From the NCBI GenBank assembly GCA_964019165.1, contig OZ025268.1, positions 9,822,211-9,886,210 on the forward strand: 64,000 nt of DNA, in the 5' to 3' direction. A program made the translations under genes and the position numbers. Under the pieces are notes generated by a model. That model did not search any database. It was given only the letters and a program-made list of their open reading frames with translations, and had not been told where the DNA came from. Positions 47,233-64,000 of the stretch are shown here, in pieces (positions within the stretch are counted from its first letter, which is position 1; each line of letters begins with the position of its first letter). Source of the DNA: Mastigias papua (taxonomy: Eukaryota; Cnidaria; Scyphozoa; Rhizostomeae; Mastigiidae).

Positions 47233-50200
47233 TATGTTCTTGATAATTCTTCTCTACTATTATGAGTGAAAATGCAACTGAATTGCACTCAAATTGTAAA
47301 CACCGAATCAATTAAAGAGAAGTTTGAAACTCAATATACCTCTTTGCTCTATTCTGCTCATACTGCGGCGGTATTCATCGTGCTCTCCATTTTTGTCTTT
47401 CTTGACACTTTGAGTGCCTGTTTGGACCCCATCTTTCATTTCAGAGTACTGCTCCATAACTTTCTCTTTGCGCGCTATTTGCGACATTTGCTAACTACTG
47501 TTCCTGTCATATATAGGCCAGCTTTTGTTGGAAATTAAACTAAAAAGTGAGATTACGATAAAATCTAGTCTGCAATGAGGTAAGAGCACACAGGCACTTT
47601 CAATTGAGTTTACGAACCATAGACCGTTAAGAGGTTATCTCTAAATAATTAGTAACACAAGCTAAGTTTGCATCACATTTTCAACTTGTAAATGACTTTA
47701 TTTTACCGTAGACCCACATGAGAATATCAACTTAATAAGGCAGATTTCGTATATTTCCCTATGCATTTTCATATTGCTGTTAACTGCTGTTGTTCGCATT
47801 CGTGATAGCAAAATTATACACACTTTGGGAATATCAAGCGCTTAGAGGGATTTAGGAATCCCCGTGCTGATCAGAAATCATCCCATTGCACGAACTCAAA
47901 TAAACATTAGTTTGCAAAGCAGATCGACAAAGACAAAATAATTCCATCTAAAATAAACTAATAGCAGATATTTCTACTTATTATTTGACACATCTATTTG
48001 AAAACACTTCACTTGTTTGTGCATCTCTACGGCAACTATTGCAGGAACTTACTGCGAATATGTTTACTGAGGAGATTGCTTCCCGTTTCTTTTTACTTAT
48101 CAGTGTTCTCCTGTTTCCATCATTTGAAGGGAAGAAGTCTTTTCCATTTGAACCTCAATTGCTTTATATATATATATACTCCTATGAACTGTTTTAGTAC
48201 CAAAGTTAAGATCAGTATTATAGATCAGAATTAGAAATTGACCTTCAACTACAGCTACTTTCATATTTCTTGCTTGGCAACTCGTTTCTTACATTTCACT
48301 AACCAATTCTAAGCAAAATTTGTATCAGTATATAGGTTTGCTCACCTGTTGTTGCAAATTGCCAACACTCCAGTGAGTAGCTTTTGCTTCTTTTATGTGA
48401 ATTCTCTCATTCCCGTCCTGCTAGAGCCAACATAGTATGCAAAGTGTTTGAAACTCGGGTGTTGGTTCGACTGATCCTGAAGAATGCTTAGAGACATTCG
48501 AAATTGCGAATATGAACTGTCACACTCAGGTTATGTTGCAAAGAAGGGAAATCATGATTAAAAAATATCTTTACTCATCGCGTTTTCTTCTTAGATTCTT
48601 TTATTTATTATTTTAATGCAGTATGCATATTGATTAAAATATAGATTCTAATCAGGTTTGCTGGTGGAAAAATGCTATGTTAAAGAACCTGGAAAATATG
48701 AAAATGTGCATTTTTTAAGAAAGTCTGTGAAAACCTGAAAAAGTTAGGAAAACTGCCGAAAAAGCATATAAGTCAGGGGAAAGTCAGGGAATAACTTTCA
48801 GTTAGTGTTTGCCTTAATGGTCTGGATACCACAATCTGATAGTATGTGTTACAAACTATGGTTAGTCTTCATGGTTGGAAACCTTTGAATCATACTTACC
48901 ACACAGTTGCCATGCCTTTATTGCACGTCGTTTCCATTAAATAGCAAGATAGTCAACGCCCTTGCAGTATAATGGGGTTGTCCACAAAGTGTGTGACCCT
49001 TACTGGGCGTAGCCCTATAAAGTCCCTCAGTCTGTGGTGGCTGGCACAGTCCTTGTTGGTCATGGATAAGCCAGGGGATTTTTATTTTCATTTTCTGTAG
49101 CAACCATGTAGCATGTGTAGCCTTGTGATGATTCCAACTCCACTAGGGGGAGTACACCAGGCACCCATGCAATTGCCTTGTTGCAGATATGCTTGGAGAG
49201 CAGCTGCTCATATCGAATGCATCAAGCTACAAAATTCATTTAAATTTTTAAAACATTTTGTTTTGTTAAGAAGCTTTTCGAACTGCAAACTTTCTACATT
49301 GCACAAAAAAGCAAAAACCTTTTGCTGCAATATACGAAAATTCTTCTTTAAGTACAGCTAGGCTGTCATCTTGTCAAAAGAATTTTTTACCCGATGGCAA
49401 AGTGACACAATCATTTTTCTCTTCTATCTAAGTGTTAAATTTTTGGAAATAAAAGCTGTTATGTAATTGAATAGCTAAGTAGACCGATCTTGAAAAAATG
49501 AATACACTTACTATATCCCCCGGCACAATGAATTTTCCTATCTATACGTCTGGTCGCTACCCTCATTTTTATGCCCTGAAGTGTGATGAAAAATATTTCC
49601 ACTTTTCGCATAATAGCTATATGTATTGAATAGTTCATCGTGTGAACTGTGGATATGTAGGACACGTGTAGTCGGTTATAAAAAAAGCAAGACAGTTAGA
49701 AATAGATGAGAGGAGTCATTCACATTGTAAGTACTTCCAGAGGGACTCCTATGAAATAGCTACAATTTATCAATTACGAGCACTTAAAAGTCGTCGATCA
49801 TTTCTACTTTGCAACTTAATCTATCAATTATGTTCATAAACATCAAGCTATTTTTATGTGCATTTTAAGTTACAACTTGCCATGTATGGGAATTGCACGT
49901 TATTGGGTTTGAATTTGCAAATTGTATTGATCATAAACTATTTGCTCCTGGTCCCCATTTATGCAACATTGTCAAGTTCCGTTTCGATACAGTCGTCAAC
50001 AGGCCATTTACTCAAGCAGTGTGAATTCAAGCGGCTATATAAATACTGCCAGTATTGTTGTTTTGCTTGCTTTGGTTAACTTCTTATCAAAGACAGGTTG
50101 AAAGTCATCGAACGAATTAAAAGCCATTGCGGGGAATGTGGAAGTGCGTATAAAGACATGGGGTAGTCCATAAAGTGCATGCTTGCATATAAAGGAGGTG

Positions 50201-50353
50201 GAGACAACATTTTCGAGAATTTGTGCGTAAACACCATGTCAATCGTCCCGAGCAGGATGGAGAAGGGAAAGAACTGTTTAATGTTATGTCTTCACAATTT
50301 ACAGCTAGTCCCATATCGCATCTTGTAACCATGAAACACAAAATTGATTATAA

Positions 50354-50635
50354 GAGTGCGGTCATTATTTATGGCCGGGATGGGGAGTGAAGAGAAAGCA
50401 TTATGTGGCTCAAAAAATTTTACCCGCCATTCGCTTAACGCAAATTTTCTTTATCCCACAGAAGGAAAACAGTAGAGCAAGGTTGCATTTATTCATGAAT
50501 ATGGTACATATTTTGACACTACCCCTGTGTTTAAAAATTATTCTGCTACTCTATATAACACAGCTCATTTTTTCAGTTACCCCACCATTTCCTCTTCAGT
50601 CCCCACCCCGGTCATATATAAAGACTGCCCCTTCA
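50354..50635. mobile_element. TIR element, copy 2
   Basis: The left end GTGCGGTCATTATTTATGGC with GGGGAGTGAAGAG, and the right end CTCTTCAGTCCCCACCCC with GGTCATATATAAAGACTGC, are inverse to each other and match the element at 37339-37852. About 280 bp, no transposase. Confidence 0.6.
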
Positions 50636-51003
50636 TTGCCTGTAATAGTCGTTGTTTTAGCCATAATTTCATTCAGTTGAGCAAAAACACAGTATCAATG
50701 TAGAATGTGCTTGGTTGGTTCCCTTATGTAAAAACAGTACCAACGGAGAGCATGCGCAGTTCATCTTGTTGAATAGACAATACGAGTACCTTATCTGACA
50801 GATAGGCTTCATTTATTCGAAATTGCACTCCTGTGACGAAGCAGGGTGCCCATTAGTACGTCACAATAGTGGAAACTTTGCAGTTAGAACTTCTCTACAA
50901 TGCGGTATTTCTCGAACTATAAAGTTAGGATAACAGGTAAAAAATACACTTGTGAGTGAAGAGAGTATAGTCGACGAGGATTCCAAGATTGATCGTCGAG
51001 ACT

Positions 51004-54000
51004 ATGCTGAGGGATTGCTCGAGGTTCACCTTGCCTCATGGGAGTGATCTTTACAGTTCGTTAACGATCGAACATGAATCGTCGGACCAATTTATATCTG
51101 ACGGTGACCAAATCGAGGAGAGTACATCATCGTGGCCACCCTCGTCTCCCTGCGTTCCCATAAAGGCATTCAAGCGCACATTCAAGGGAGTGGCAAACGC
51201 AATCATAGCTCAAAGATTTTGGGCTGAAAAGGCTAGGCAGAGTTGGGAATTGGAGTTGGCCGGAATATCTAAGAAATATGAGGACAGGACATTTAACACC
51301 TTAACATTCAATGAAAAGGGTAAGATTTTATGGAAAATGTTTCACAAGGAGTTTCTTTAATTCCCAATGGTGCCACGTTTAAAAAATATTCAACCCAATT
51401 TTTTCTCCAGATTTCAGGGGCTTTACATGTATATCTTTATGTGCCTTGACCAGGGTGTAATGAACAAAATTCTCGTTATGGAAGATTTGTCAATAACCGT
51501 ATGCAGGTAGGAAGATTTCCAGTTTTTTCAATGATGACTGATACACTACACAATTTACATAGTTTTGCTGCTTATTGAATCGAAATGTACTACCAAGGAC
51601 TACAAAAGTATTTGACATGGTATCCTTTTTTGCTAACTGCTCATATGTGATCCGCTTTGTCTTCTATGTGATATTTCATTTGTTGCTTCAGCATTCAAAT
51701 CAAACATACAAGCTTGCGGCAAGATTACACCAACAATGAAAGCCATTCTCCGAAATTACTCAATGTTCAGGACCGAGGAAGAGGTGAAGTTGGTTGGAGA
51801 ACTTGTTAATAGACTGAAAGTTTTTGAGAAGTTTTCGGGAGAGATTAGAGAGGAATTGGGCAGGATTCTTTACTATGATTTTTTCGAAGATGGGAGACTG
51901 ATAACTAGACAAGGTATGTCATTAGTCTATAATGAATAATCGTTGTCCATTACGGGCATTAGCTATACAAGCAACGATAGTTATTGTGAGCCAGTGTTAC
52001 CCACCTTCAGTAGTAGGTTGTGGACCACTGTTTCATGTAGACCTTGCCGTACACATACGCATTGTAGGTAACACCCTTAATTCCTACGCATACATGTCAA
52101 TGAAATCTCACTACGTAGGAAGAAGAGTAACAAAGTAGCTATCGCTTAGTAATGGAAATGAAGCCCAGCTGCTTGTACGGCCCTGTAAATAAGTCCTAGC
52201 CCCAACTACCGGAAATTATCTTATTTTTGGCCTCTTTTAATCTACATGGGGAAGGTGTGAATGAGTGACGTAGCAAATTTAATGTTCAATAGAGTTCAAC
52301 CTATATTTCATATAGCAAAATATTAGCTATTTTTGTCTACACAAAATAAGATGAAAGGCTTCTAAGAAGTTTACTTTATTACAGCCTTTTTTTCTAGATT
52401 TATTTGCCCTCTAGTACCAGAAGTCATGAACGTAAGCTCTCATTGAAGTCCTATAGCAGAATCCATACCGTTACTAATCTTCATTGAAATGAATGCTAAA
52501 TTTCCACAATTGCTGAAGGTTTTTACACCTACAATGGCTCTATCCCATAATCAGATGTAATCAGTAATGGGGCCGAGATAATCAGTGACCTAAGGTCTTA
52601 GGGCGGTTACGCTTTGAACGGGAAGAACTTTTTTGCCCGTTGGGTTTAATGTCTTATCTGCATTTGTTTGGTTATATCGTTAAATTGCTCTACCATTAAA
52701 ACTATCCTGTTGTGTCCAAGTCACAAATAGTTGTAATGTGTTGGCGTTGGTCCTTTGTTTTTTGCTGAGTTGCTATTAGTTTTCTACATGTACTGTGAGA
52801 TGAATTATACGACAAATGCCTGCTGTTGCAAGCATAAACACTGGTGGTTCGGTGAGCTAGGGCTGCAGTTCCCTCCCTCTTTTGGACAGAAATCCATGTT
52901 AATTGGAAAGTCCCTGCAGAAACCATGTTCCGTCATTGCCGCTCTTCTTTTTTTTATAAATGCAGTTAACATTTACAGTACACCACGGGCCATAAACGTT
53001 ACAATACGATAGTGCAGGGAGCATGGAAATACATTGCAACCTGCAGCTATTACATATAAAAAAATACTAACGTATATATATCCAAAACAAAAGGATTAAA
53101 AAAAAACAACTGCAAGGACGAAGAGTCGTCTCAGTGACCACTCCGCAGAGCGAACCCCGAGATGTAACTTGTTGTGTCGAAAGCAATGGATTTTGCTTAT
53201 ACTAGGAAGTAAGTCGATACTGTTCATTCGAGCAGACAGCTTGCAACCCTCCTAAACTTATGGCCTCCAATACTCATGATTTGAAAGACAGTGTAGTTTT
53301 ACCTTAAGCCTGTGTTTCTAAATTTGTTACTTTCGGCCTGTGCTTCTATATTTGATCCTTTCTGCTCAAATCTGGGCACATTTCAATAATCATGCATTCT
53401 CTTCATTTCTAGGACAGTCAGGTTTTTCCTTCTACTTCATTATATCTGGAAAAGTGACTGTTGAGAGAATAGAAGTTGACAAGAGCACTGGGATACGACA
53501 CGTGCAAGTGAGTAATTTGAATTAGAAAATTGTACATATAACTATGTAGACTTAATACCCGTTTATGGATCTGTAGAGGAAACTACCTAGATTCTCAAAG
53601 TTACCATACCTTTTGATGTAGTGGAATGTAATGATAACTTCATTTGATATTTGCTTTACATTAGAAAGTTGATGAACTTGGTCCAGGAGATTCATTTGGG
53701 GAGCTGACACTGTTGCATAGCAACACGAGGCGAACTGCCTCTATGATAAGTCGTGGTTGTACGGAGTTACTGCGGGTTGATCGGGGTGAATTTGCAGAGG
53801 TAAGTTACATGATATTGTCCTTTTCACCAGCAGTAATCGGTGAATTTTCTTTGCTTGTTAACATTGAAATACGTTGCTAAAACGAAAAATTGAATTGAAA
53901 ATTGTTTATTTCAAACTGCTCAAGCTATAATCTGTTGCCGCTAATAGGTTCTCAAAGTTTGCCAAGAAAAAGCTTTAATGCAAAGAGCGGATGTTCTTGG

Positions 54001-57000
54001 AGAATTTATTCCATTTTCAACTTATTCTCGTGCAACTCTACTAGAGCTCAACTACCACACAACATCGAAGTCATATCCACCTAGCACGGTAAGTCACAAT
54101 TTATTCTTCATTTTGACACCATACTTTTCCACAATACCGTTTTATATTATTATAGAAACCCCATAGCAGACTGATCTTATACTGGAAATTTTCTGCAATT
54201 CAAGTTCTCTATAGCAATATGCTCTAAAGATATTGGAATACAGCAGAATGCTAAAGGTAGGATACGTTCTTGAACTTGACATTTTCCTTTCAATAAGCTA
54301 GGTGCCTTTTAGTATAGATCCATCTTCCTTGTAAAGACTATCGTACTCCATTACCATGGCTTTTCATGGCGATTGACAATTTTCATCATCTATAGCTTAC
54401 AGTAGTGATGTAGAAGCAAATTGATAGCTAGTGAGGATCTTTTCGTAGACATATTTTTATAAGAAACTAACAAATCGGTATACGTATCTATATAAAGGTA
54501 AAGGTAAGTCCAATGTACGACTCCGTACGTTGGGGGAGTGCCCGTTAGAGGGACACTTATCCTGAGCCGCCGACATAGTGAGGTAGGGTGGCTAGTTCCT
54601 TTCCTCGCCGCTTTTAACTTCCCCAGTGTTGCCACCAGGTACCCATTTGCTGCTGGGTGGACAGTGGGCAAACATCCCAACTTGATCCGAGGGTTTGGCT
54701 CGAACCATCGATGTTTTGCTCAGCAGTCAAGCGCTCTAAGCATTTGGCCACTCGCCCATACGGATCTATAAAGGAAACTGAAATGTGGTCCAGTAAAGAA
54801 TAGATTTCGAATACTTTAAATTTTGTGAACTATAATTCGTAAATTAGAATGATCCCATTGGAAGCATAAAAAATCACTATTTTCTAGTGGTATTCGCATT
54901 ACTTATATAGTTACACTCATTTTAATTTGCAACTTGGCAGGATGAGCCTCCCTTGGCCACCATCTTCTACACTACTGCTTGGCAGATATACCACCACAGT
55001 AATTTGAAATAGCTGGGCAGTGTATATGACAGGCTACTGATAAGCAACATGTTGTAATAGTTCAACTGAACACTCAATCCCCTTATCTACATATCAGTAG
55101 TTTTTTGCGTCAGTGTAAACACACTCAGACGGCTGAGAAAAATCTATAAGAATTTTTAGTATTCGTCTTAGTATTCGTGCTAAATTATAGTTTTCATTCA
55201 TAGGTTATCCTTGAAAACATGAAGCCGAAGCTGGATCGAGTCTATTTCATCATTTCTGGAACTTGCAGCATCACCAGAGACTTGATTGTAATTAAGCGAG
55301 AGCTCTCTAACAAGAATCATTATAAATATATTCTACCATCTCGGGAGTTTATGTTAAAAGTAAAGGCGGGTGAAAGACCAACAATGCAACGGAGAGACAC
55401 TGTTGAGAGGCACTTTTTGGTTCTTAATACATTAAAATGTGGTGATGCATTCAGTGGTGACGAGTCACTACCTGATCTGTTTTACATTTCTGTTGGAAAG
55501 GTACATATTTCTTTTCATAGTTCTTTTCATCGTTGTTGCACAACTTTACAATTTCTCTATCATTTTACTATGAGTTTGTTTCCCTCCGTCTTTGGTCCTT
55601 AAACGCATTGATAGCATGTGTTTAAGATGGGGGACTAATCAAAAATCTTATATTTTGGGAAAATGTTCATTTCTGAGCTGTTTGCATTTTATGGTCGATT
55701 AGGTATCTGAGATGTGATTCTAATATTTGCTGTGGCGTTCATTGCTGTTAAATACTAAAAAAAGTACTTTTACTGAGGCTAGATGCACTGTTGTTCTGTT
55801 ACATCTTTTACGTTTATGCAATATTTAGCAAGTGACAGCTATGTTGTGTTTACAAGAAACCCCGTAAACCATATGTTGTTAGAAAGCTCTGAATTTCAAG
55901 AATTTGAATCTCTGGCCATTGTGTCCCTTCCACATAACACATACTTCTATGAACAAACGATCAATCTGCCATTATTGCCAAAGAGAGCTGTAATTGGGCA
56001 ATTCAAAAAGCTGCGTTGCGATTGGTTTCTCATATACAGCTGGAACTGGAAATGAATCCGTAGAGTTATATCGTATCACAAAGTTATCAACAAAGTGCCA
56101 ATTCAGATACCTTCACAATCATAAAGAATACTCGTCCGAGATTTCTAATGGGGAAAACTAAGTTTAAGGCTCGCTATTCATTTCGTGGAGGACGAAAACG
56201 ACAATACAGAAAACTGCCAATCGAAGTTATTGATGAACTTTAGTCTCTTACACGCCGGTAGAAGTCACTGACAGGCCAGTTACATCGATCACATCTGCAA
56301 CTCGTAAAAAAATGGAACTTCTTTGTATAGGGATTTCTCTAGATAGGATGGAAATTGAAGCCAATGCCGTCCCAAAGCCAACAGGTTTATTTATTATTGT
56401 TCAGATATCCTAATTAAGGAACACATTTTATGAAAATAAGCACACCCTTTAAGCTCACTAGAGCATTCTACCGAGGATTGAAAAGAATCTGGGACATTTA
56501 TTAACGGATTTTCTTAAATCAGGTCACCAATAGACCTCACATTTGACTTTGTTTGCTGACTAACGTAACATTTCATCTTTTGTATTATTTTCATTCATAT
56601 TCGGTCAATGACTGCAGCCCTTGGATTACTGCATTGAAAATGAGGATAGCAGTAAATTAATAGAGCTGAAAAAAATCTAGTTGATCCGGAGTAATGCTTG
56701 CTGTGCCTATTATAGGTGCTTCAGTCTTCCATAACCTTCGAAGAGTGCTTTAATGCACAGCTTTGTCTTAAAGAAGAGCTTTGTATCCGTCCTTGACAAA
56801 TGAAGTAAAAATCTTGCATCTTTAGACAGAGGTTATGGAAATCCCGGTACTCCAACTTTCAAAGAACAAGAAGAATTATGAAGATATTAAAGCTAGATTA
56901 ACTAGGTCTTTACCTAGCAGAGAGGAAGCATTTAATAGTTTCATTGCTCAAATAGAGTGGAACCAATACAAGAGAGACCTTGTAGAACAGGTGCTGGCCC

Positions 57001-57029
57001 CAAAATTACAGAAGCAATTTAGGTGTTAA
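51004..57029 (+). CDS. CNBD2: CNBD2-like cyclic-nucleotide-binding-domain protein
   Basis: Exons 51004-51319, 51692-51913, 53413-53507, 53665-53799, 53948-54088 and 55204-55500 join in phase for 402 codons. A terminal exon 56826-57029 (phase 0) ends with EEAFNSFIAQIEWNQYKRDL, resembling the C-terminus of the family. The start is the first ATG in frame. CNB domain 1 spans exons 2-4: FSFYFIISGKVTVER, then GPGDSFGELTLLHSNTRR with the FGE and Arg of the phosphate-binding cassette intact. A second CNB fold begins in exon 6 (VYFIISGTCSITRD...CGDAFSGDES) with a degenerate cassette. A further likely exon at about 55824-55985 (SDSYVVFTRNPV, SSEFQEFESLAIV) cannot be joined in frame to 55500 with canonical sites. 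Either it uses the alternative donor at 55456, or there is a sequence error. Known for mammalian CNBD2: a cAMP-binding protein needed in sperm. Confidence 0.8.
54493..54759 (-). mobile_element. tRNA-derived SINE, copy 2
   Basis: Minus strand: GGGCGAGTGGCC, TTAGAGCGCTTGACTGC and the B-box match GGTTCGAGCC form a tRNA-like head. The body contains CCACCCAGCAGCAAATGGG, and the 3' tail is built of TTACCTTTACC. Full-length homologue of 6376-6645. It lies in the CNBD2-like intron between 54088 and 55204. Confidence 0.8.
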
Positions 57030-57879
57030 GGAAAAGAAGACTTTACATTAAAAGGAGAGATACTATGCCAGTAAGACAATAATATATTCATATATATTTA
57101 TGTTTATATATAAACATATAAACATATGTAATTATAATTATGTTTATAATTATTTTTATCTGTATGTTTATATACAAGAACACGTTCCAATCAAATAACT
57201 ATTCTCCCCAGCCATGAAAATGCATATATGTATGTATATACCCAAGTAATAATGATTGATTTTGTATGGTAACAGCAGCTCAGTATCATATGTTTTATAA
57301 GCTGCCTTCCATACTTAATGCAATAATCCATGTTGTAGCTAATCTGCGTTGTATCATTTTATGGATTTTTTTTATTTCTTTCCTTGACATTTACTTTACA
57401 TCTGTAGGCTCGCTCGATGATATATCTAAGCAGAGTCTGTCTTGATTAAAAAGCTTGCAAAGTGATTAGCGTCTTGTAAGAGCCATTAGTCATACCGAAA
57501 TCATGTCTCTATAGCAGAGTTCCTGTCGTCTTCGCAGATATCATGCTAATCTCCACCTCTAGACTGTTTGTAAGAGAAATAGTAGAGTTATTTGACTATT
57601 ATACAGTTCTGCAAGCTCGCTAAGCAGGGATCTGACCCTGCGCTAAGACAATTATCTACATTTCCCTGTTCTATTTGCTATCAGCATAGCCGTCAATTGT
57701 TTAAGAGGCTGATTAGATCTATTTTCTCCCAACCTACTTGACCAATCATCATGCAGGATTCTCACCACATACGTGCTCCGCAGCTACATTTAGGCCCAAT
57801 TTGCATGCTGATTGGTCAGCTAGGTTGGGAGAAAACAGACATGATTAAAGGGCTCAAACATTTGACGACTATGCTTTTG
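57030..57879. other. short convergent intergenic region
   Basis: Separates the converging 3' ends of the CNBD2-like and glutamate-receptor genes. Apart from the MITE at 57717-57839 nothing was recognised. Confidence 0.45.
57717..57839. mobile_element. short MITE with 38-bp inverted ends
   Basis: Left TTTTCTCCCAACCTACTTG and ACCAATCATCATGCA; right TGCATGCTGATTGGT and CAGCTAGGTTGGGAGAAAA, in inverted orientation. Interior ~45 bp. It lies just beyond the stop codon of the glutamate-receptor gene and may be part of its 3' UTR. Confidence 0.65.
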
Positions 57880-63490
<5,611 letters not shown>

Positions 63491-64000
63491 TTCTGCTTTT
63501 CTATCAAGTGCTCTATAATATGTAGAGAACTTTTGCAAGTATTTATTGCATGAAACCTCTTCCTGGCTGTCCTGCTTCTTGTCAATGGGCAATGCGTTAT
63601 GGGGAGAATCTCTTAATTTTCAAACCTCATTGGCGTTTGCATTCTTATCAAACAATCACGGACATCCCAATGTTTCTTTGGAAAATTTAACACCACTCAA
63701 CGATTGTGCTTTGATATTCGCAGTCATCTAGTAACCATCTCTTGACAATATACAGCAAGTATCAGTTGCCAGTTTCTTTACACTACTTTACTGTTCTTTC
63801 CTTTGTTCAACTTCTTTTATCATCTCGGCAAATCTTGTCTTGTATATGATGTCAGTCAATGCCCCATCACCGAAATTTCGAATTTTTCATTCAAAAACTT
63901 GATAATCATTTGTACATGTATCTTGGCAACCTTATTCTTCCGGCATTACCATCTAGCTCTCAATTGTCAATAACAACGCTAAGTTACGTATGCTGAAACG
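63491..64000. other. 5' flank of the glutamate-receptor gene
   Basis: Presumed upstream region of the receptor gene. The coding frame stays open upstream to about 63592, so a longer N-terminus is possible, but the signal peptide supports the start at 63490. No promoter element recognised and no other gene seen. Confidence 0.4.

Larger units (their letters stand above)
45198..51003. other. region between the two head-to-head CNBD2-like genes
   Basis: Should contain the missing 5' exon(s) of the minus-strand CNBD2-like gene and both promoters; none could be assigned. Contains the TIR elements at 47131 and 50354, and tandem AAAATCAG units at 46441-46486. A terminal-repeat-like GGGGTAGTCCATAAAGTGC lies near 50160. 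No other gene recognised. Confidence 0.35.

Overview
This is AT-rich nuclear DNA from an animal. The genes carry many short exons joined by GT-AG introns, with one GC-AG intron and one apparent U12-type AT-AC intron. Between them lie long (TA)n and (TG)n arrays, palindromic MITEs, a tRNA-derived SINE and a decayed Penelope-like retroelement. The gene set (SH3BP5, GTPBP10, glycyl-tRNA synthetase, CNBD2-like proteins, an ionotropic glutamate receptor) is metazoan. The divergent receptor and repeat content would fit an early-branching marine invertebrate such as a sponge, but the species cannot be fixed from sequence alone.

Layout, left to right. 1-5.0 kb is mostly non-genic: a candidate small secreted Arg/Ser-rich peptide (minus), two big (TA)n arrays and Penelope-type tails. 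5.0-10.7 kb holds a complete seven-exon SH3BP5/SH3BP5L homologue (minus). 13.2-18.4 kb holds eight exons of a GTPBP10-type Obg GTPase (minus, first coding exon not found). An uncharacterised 123-codon ORF (20.6-21.0 kb, minus) faces the glycyl-tRNA synthetase gene (21.1-32.0 kb, plus). That gene has 17 exons giving 721 codons, an apparent mitochondrial/cytosolic dual start, a GC-AG intron and an AT-AC intron. 33.5-35.8 kb is a two-exon gene for a His/Glu-rich secreted protein of unknown function; its intron contains the Penelope-like remnant and a (TA)n array.

36-50 kb is repeat-rich: a near-perfect 156-bp foldback, several TIR elements and microsatellites. Inside it lies a minus-strand CNBD2-like gene (39.6-45.2 kb). 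A second, better preserved CNBD2-like gene lies head-to-head with it on the plus strand (51.0-57.0 kb). The two share exon sizes and phases, so they look like an inverted duplication, and the minus copy has lost the exon for the first beta-strands of its first cyclic-nucleotide fold. 57.9-63.5 kb (minus) holds a complete six-exon ionotropic glutamate receptor of 877 codons with recognisable N-terminal domain, ligand-binding halves, pore loop and M4.

The genes do not form a pathway. GTPBP10 (mitochondrial ribosome assembly) and glycyl-tRNA synthetase (cytosolic and mitochondrial translation) are functionally related neighbours. No CRISPR array, operon or clear prokaryotic feature is present. 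Exon joins were made by eye from splice consensus, reading phase and family resemblance; no alignment or transcript data were available.
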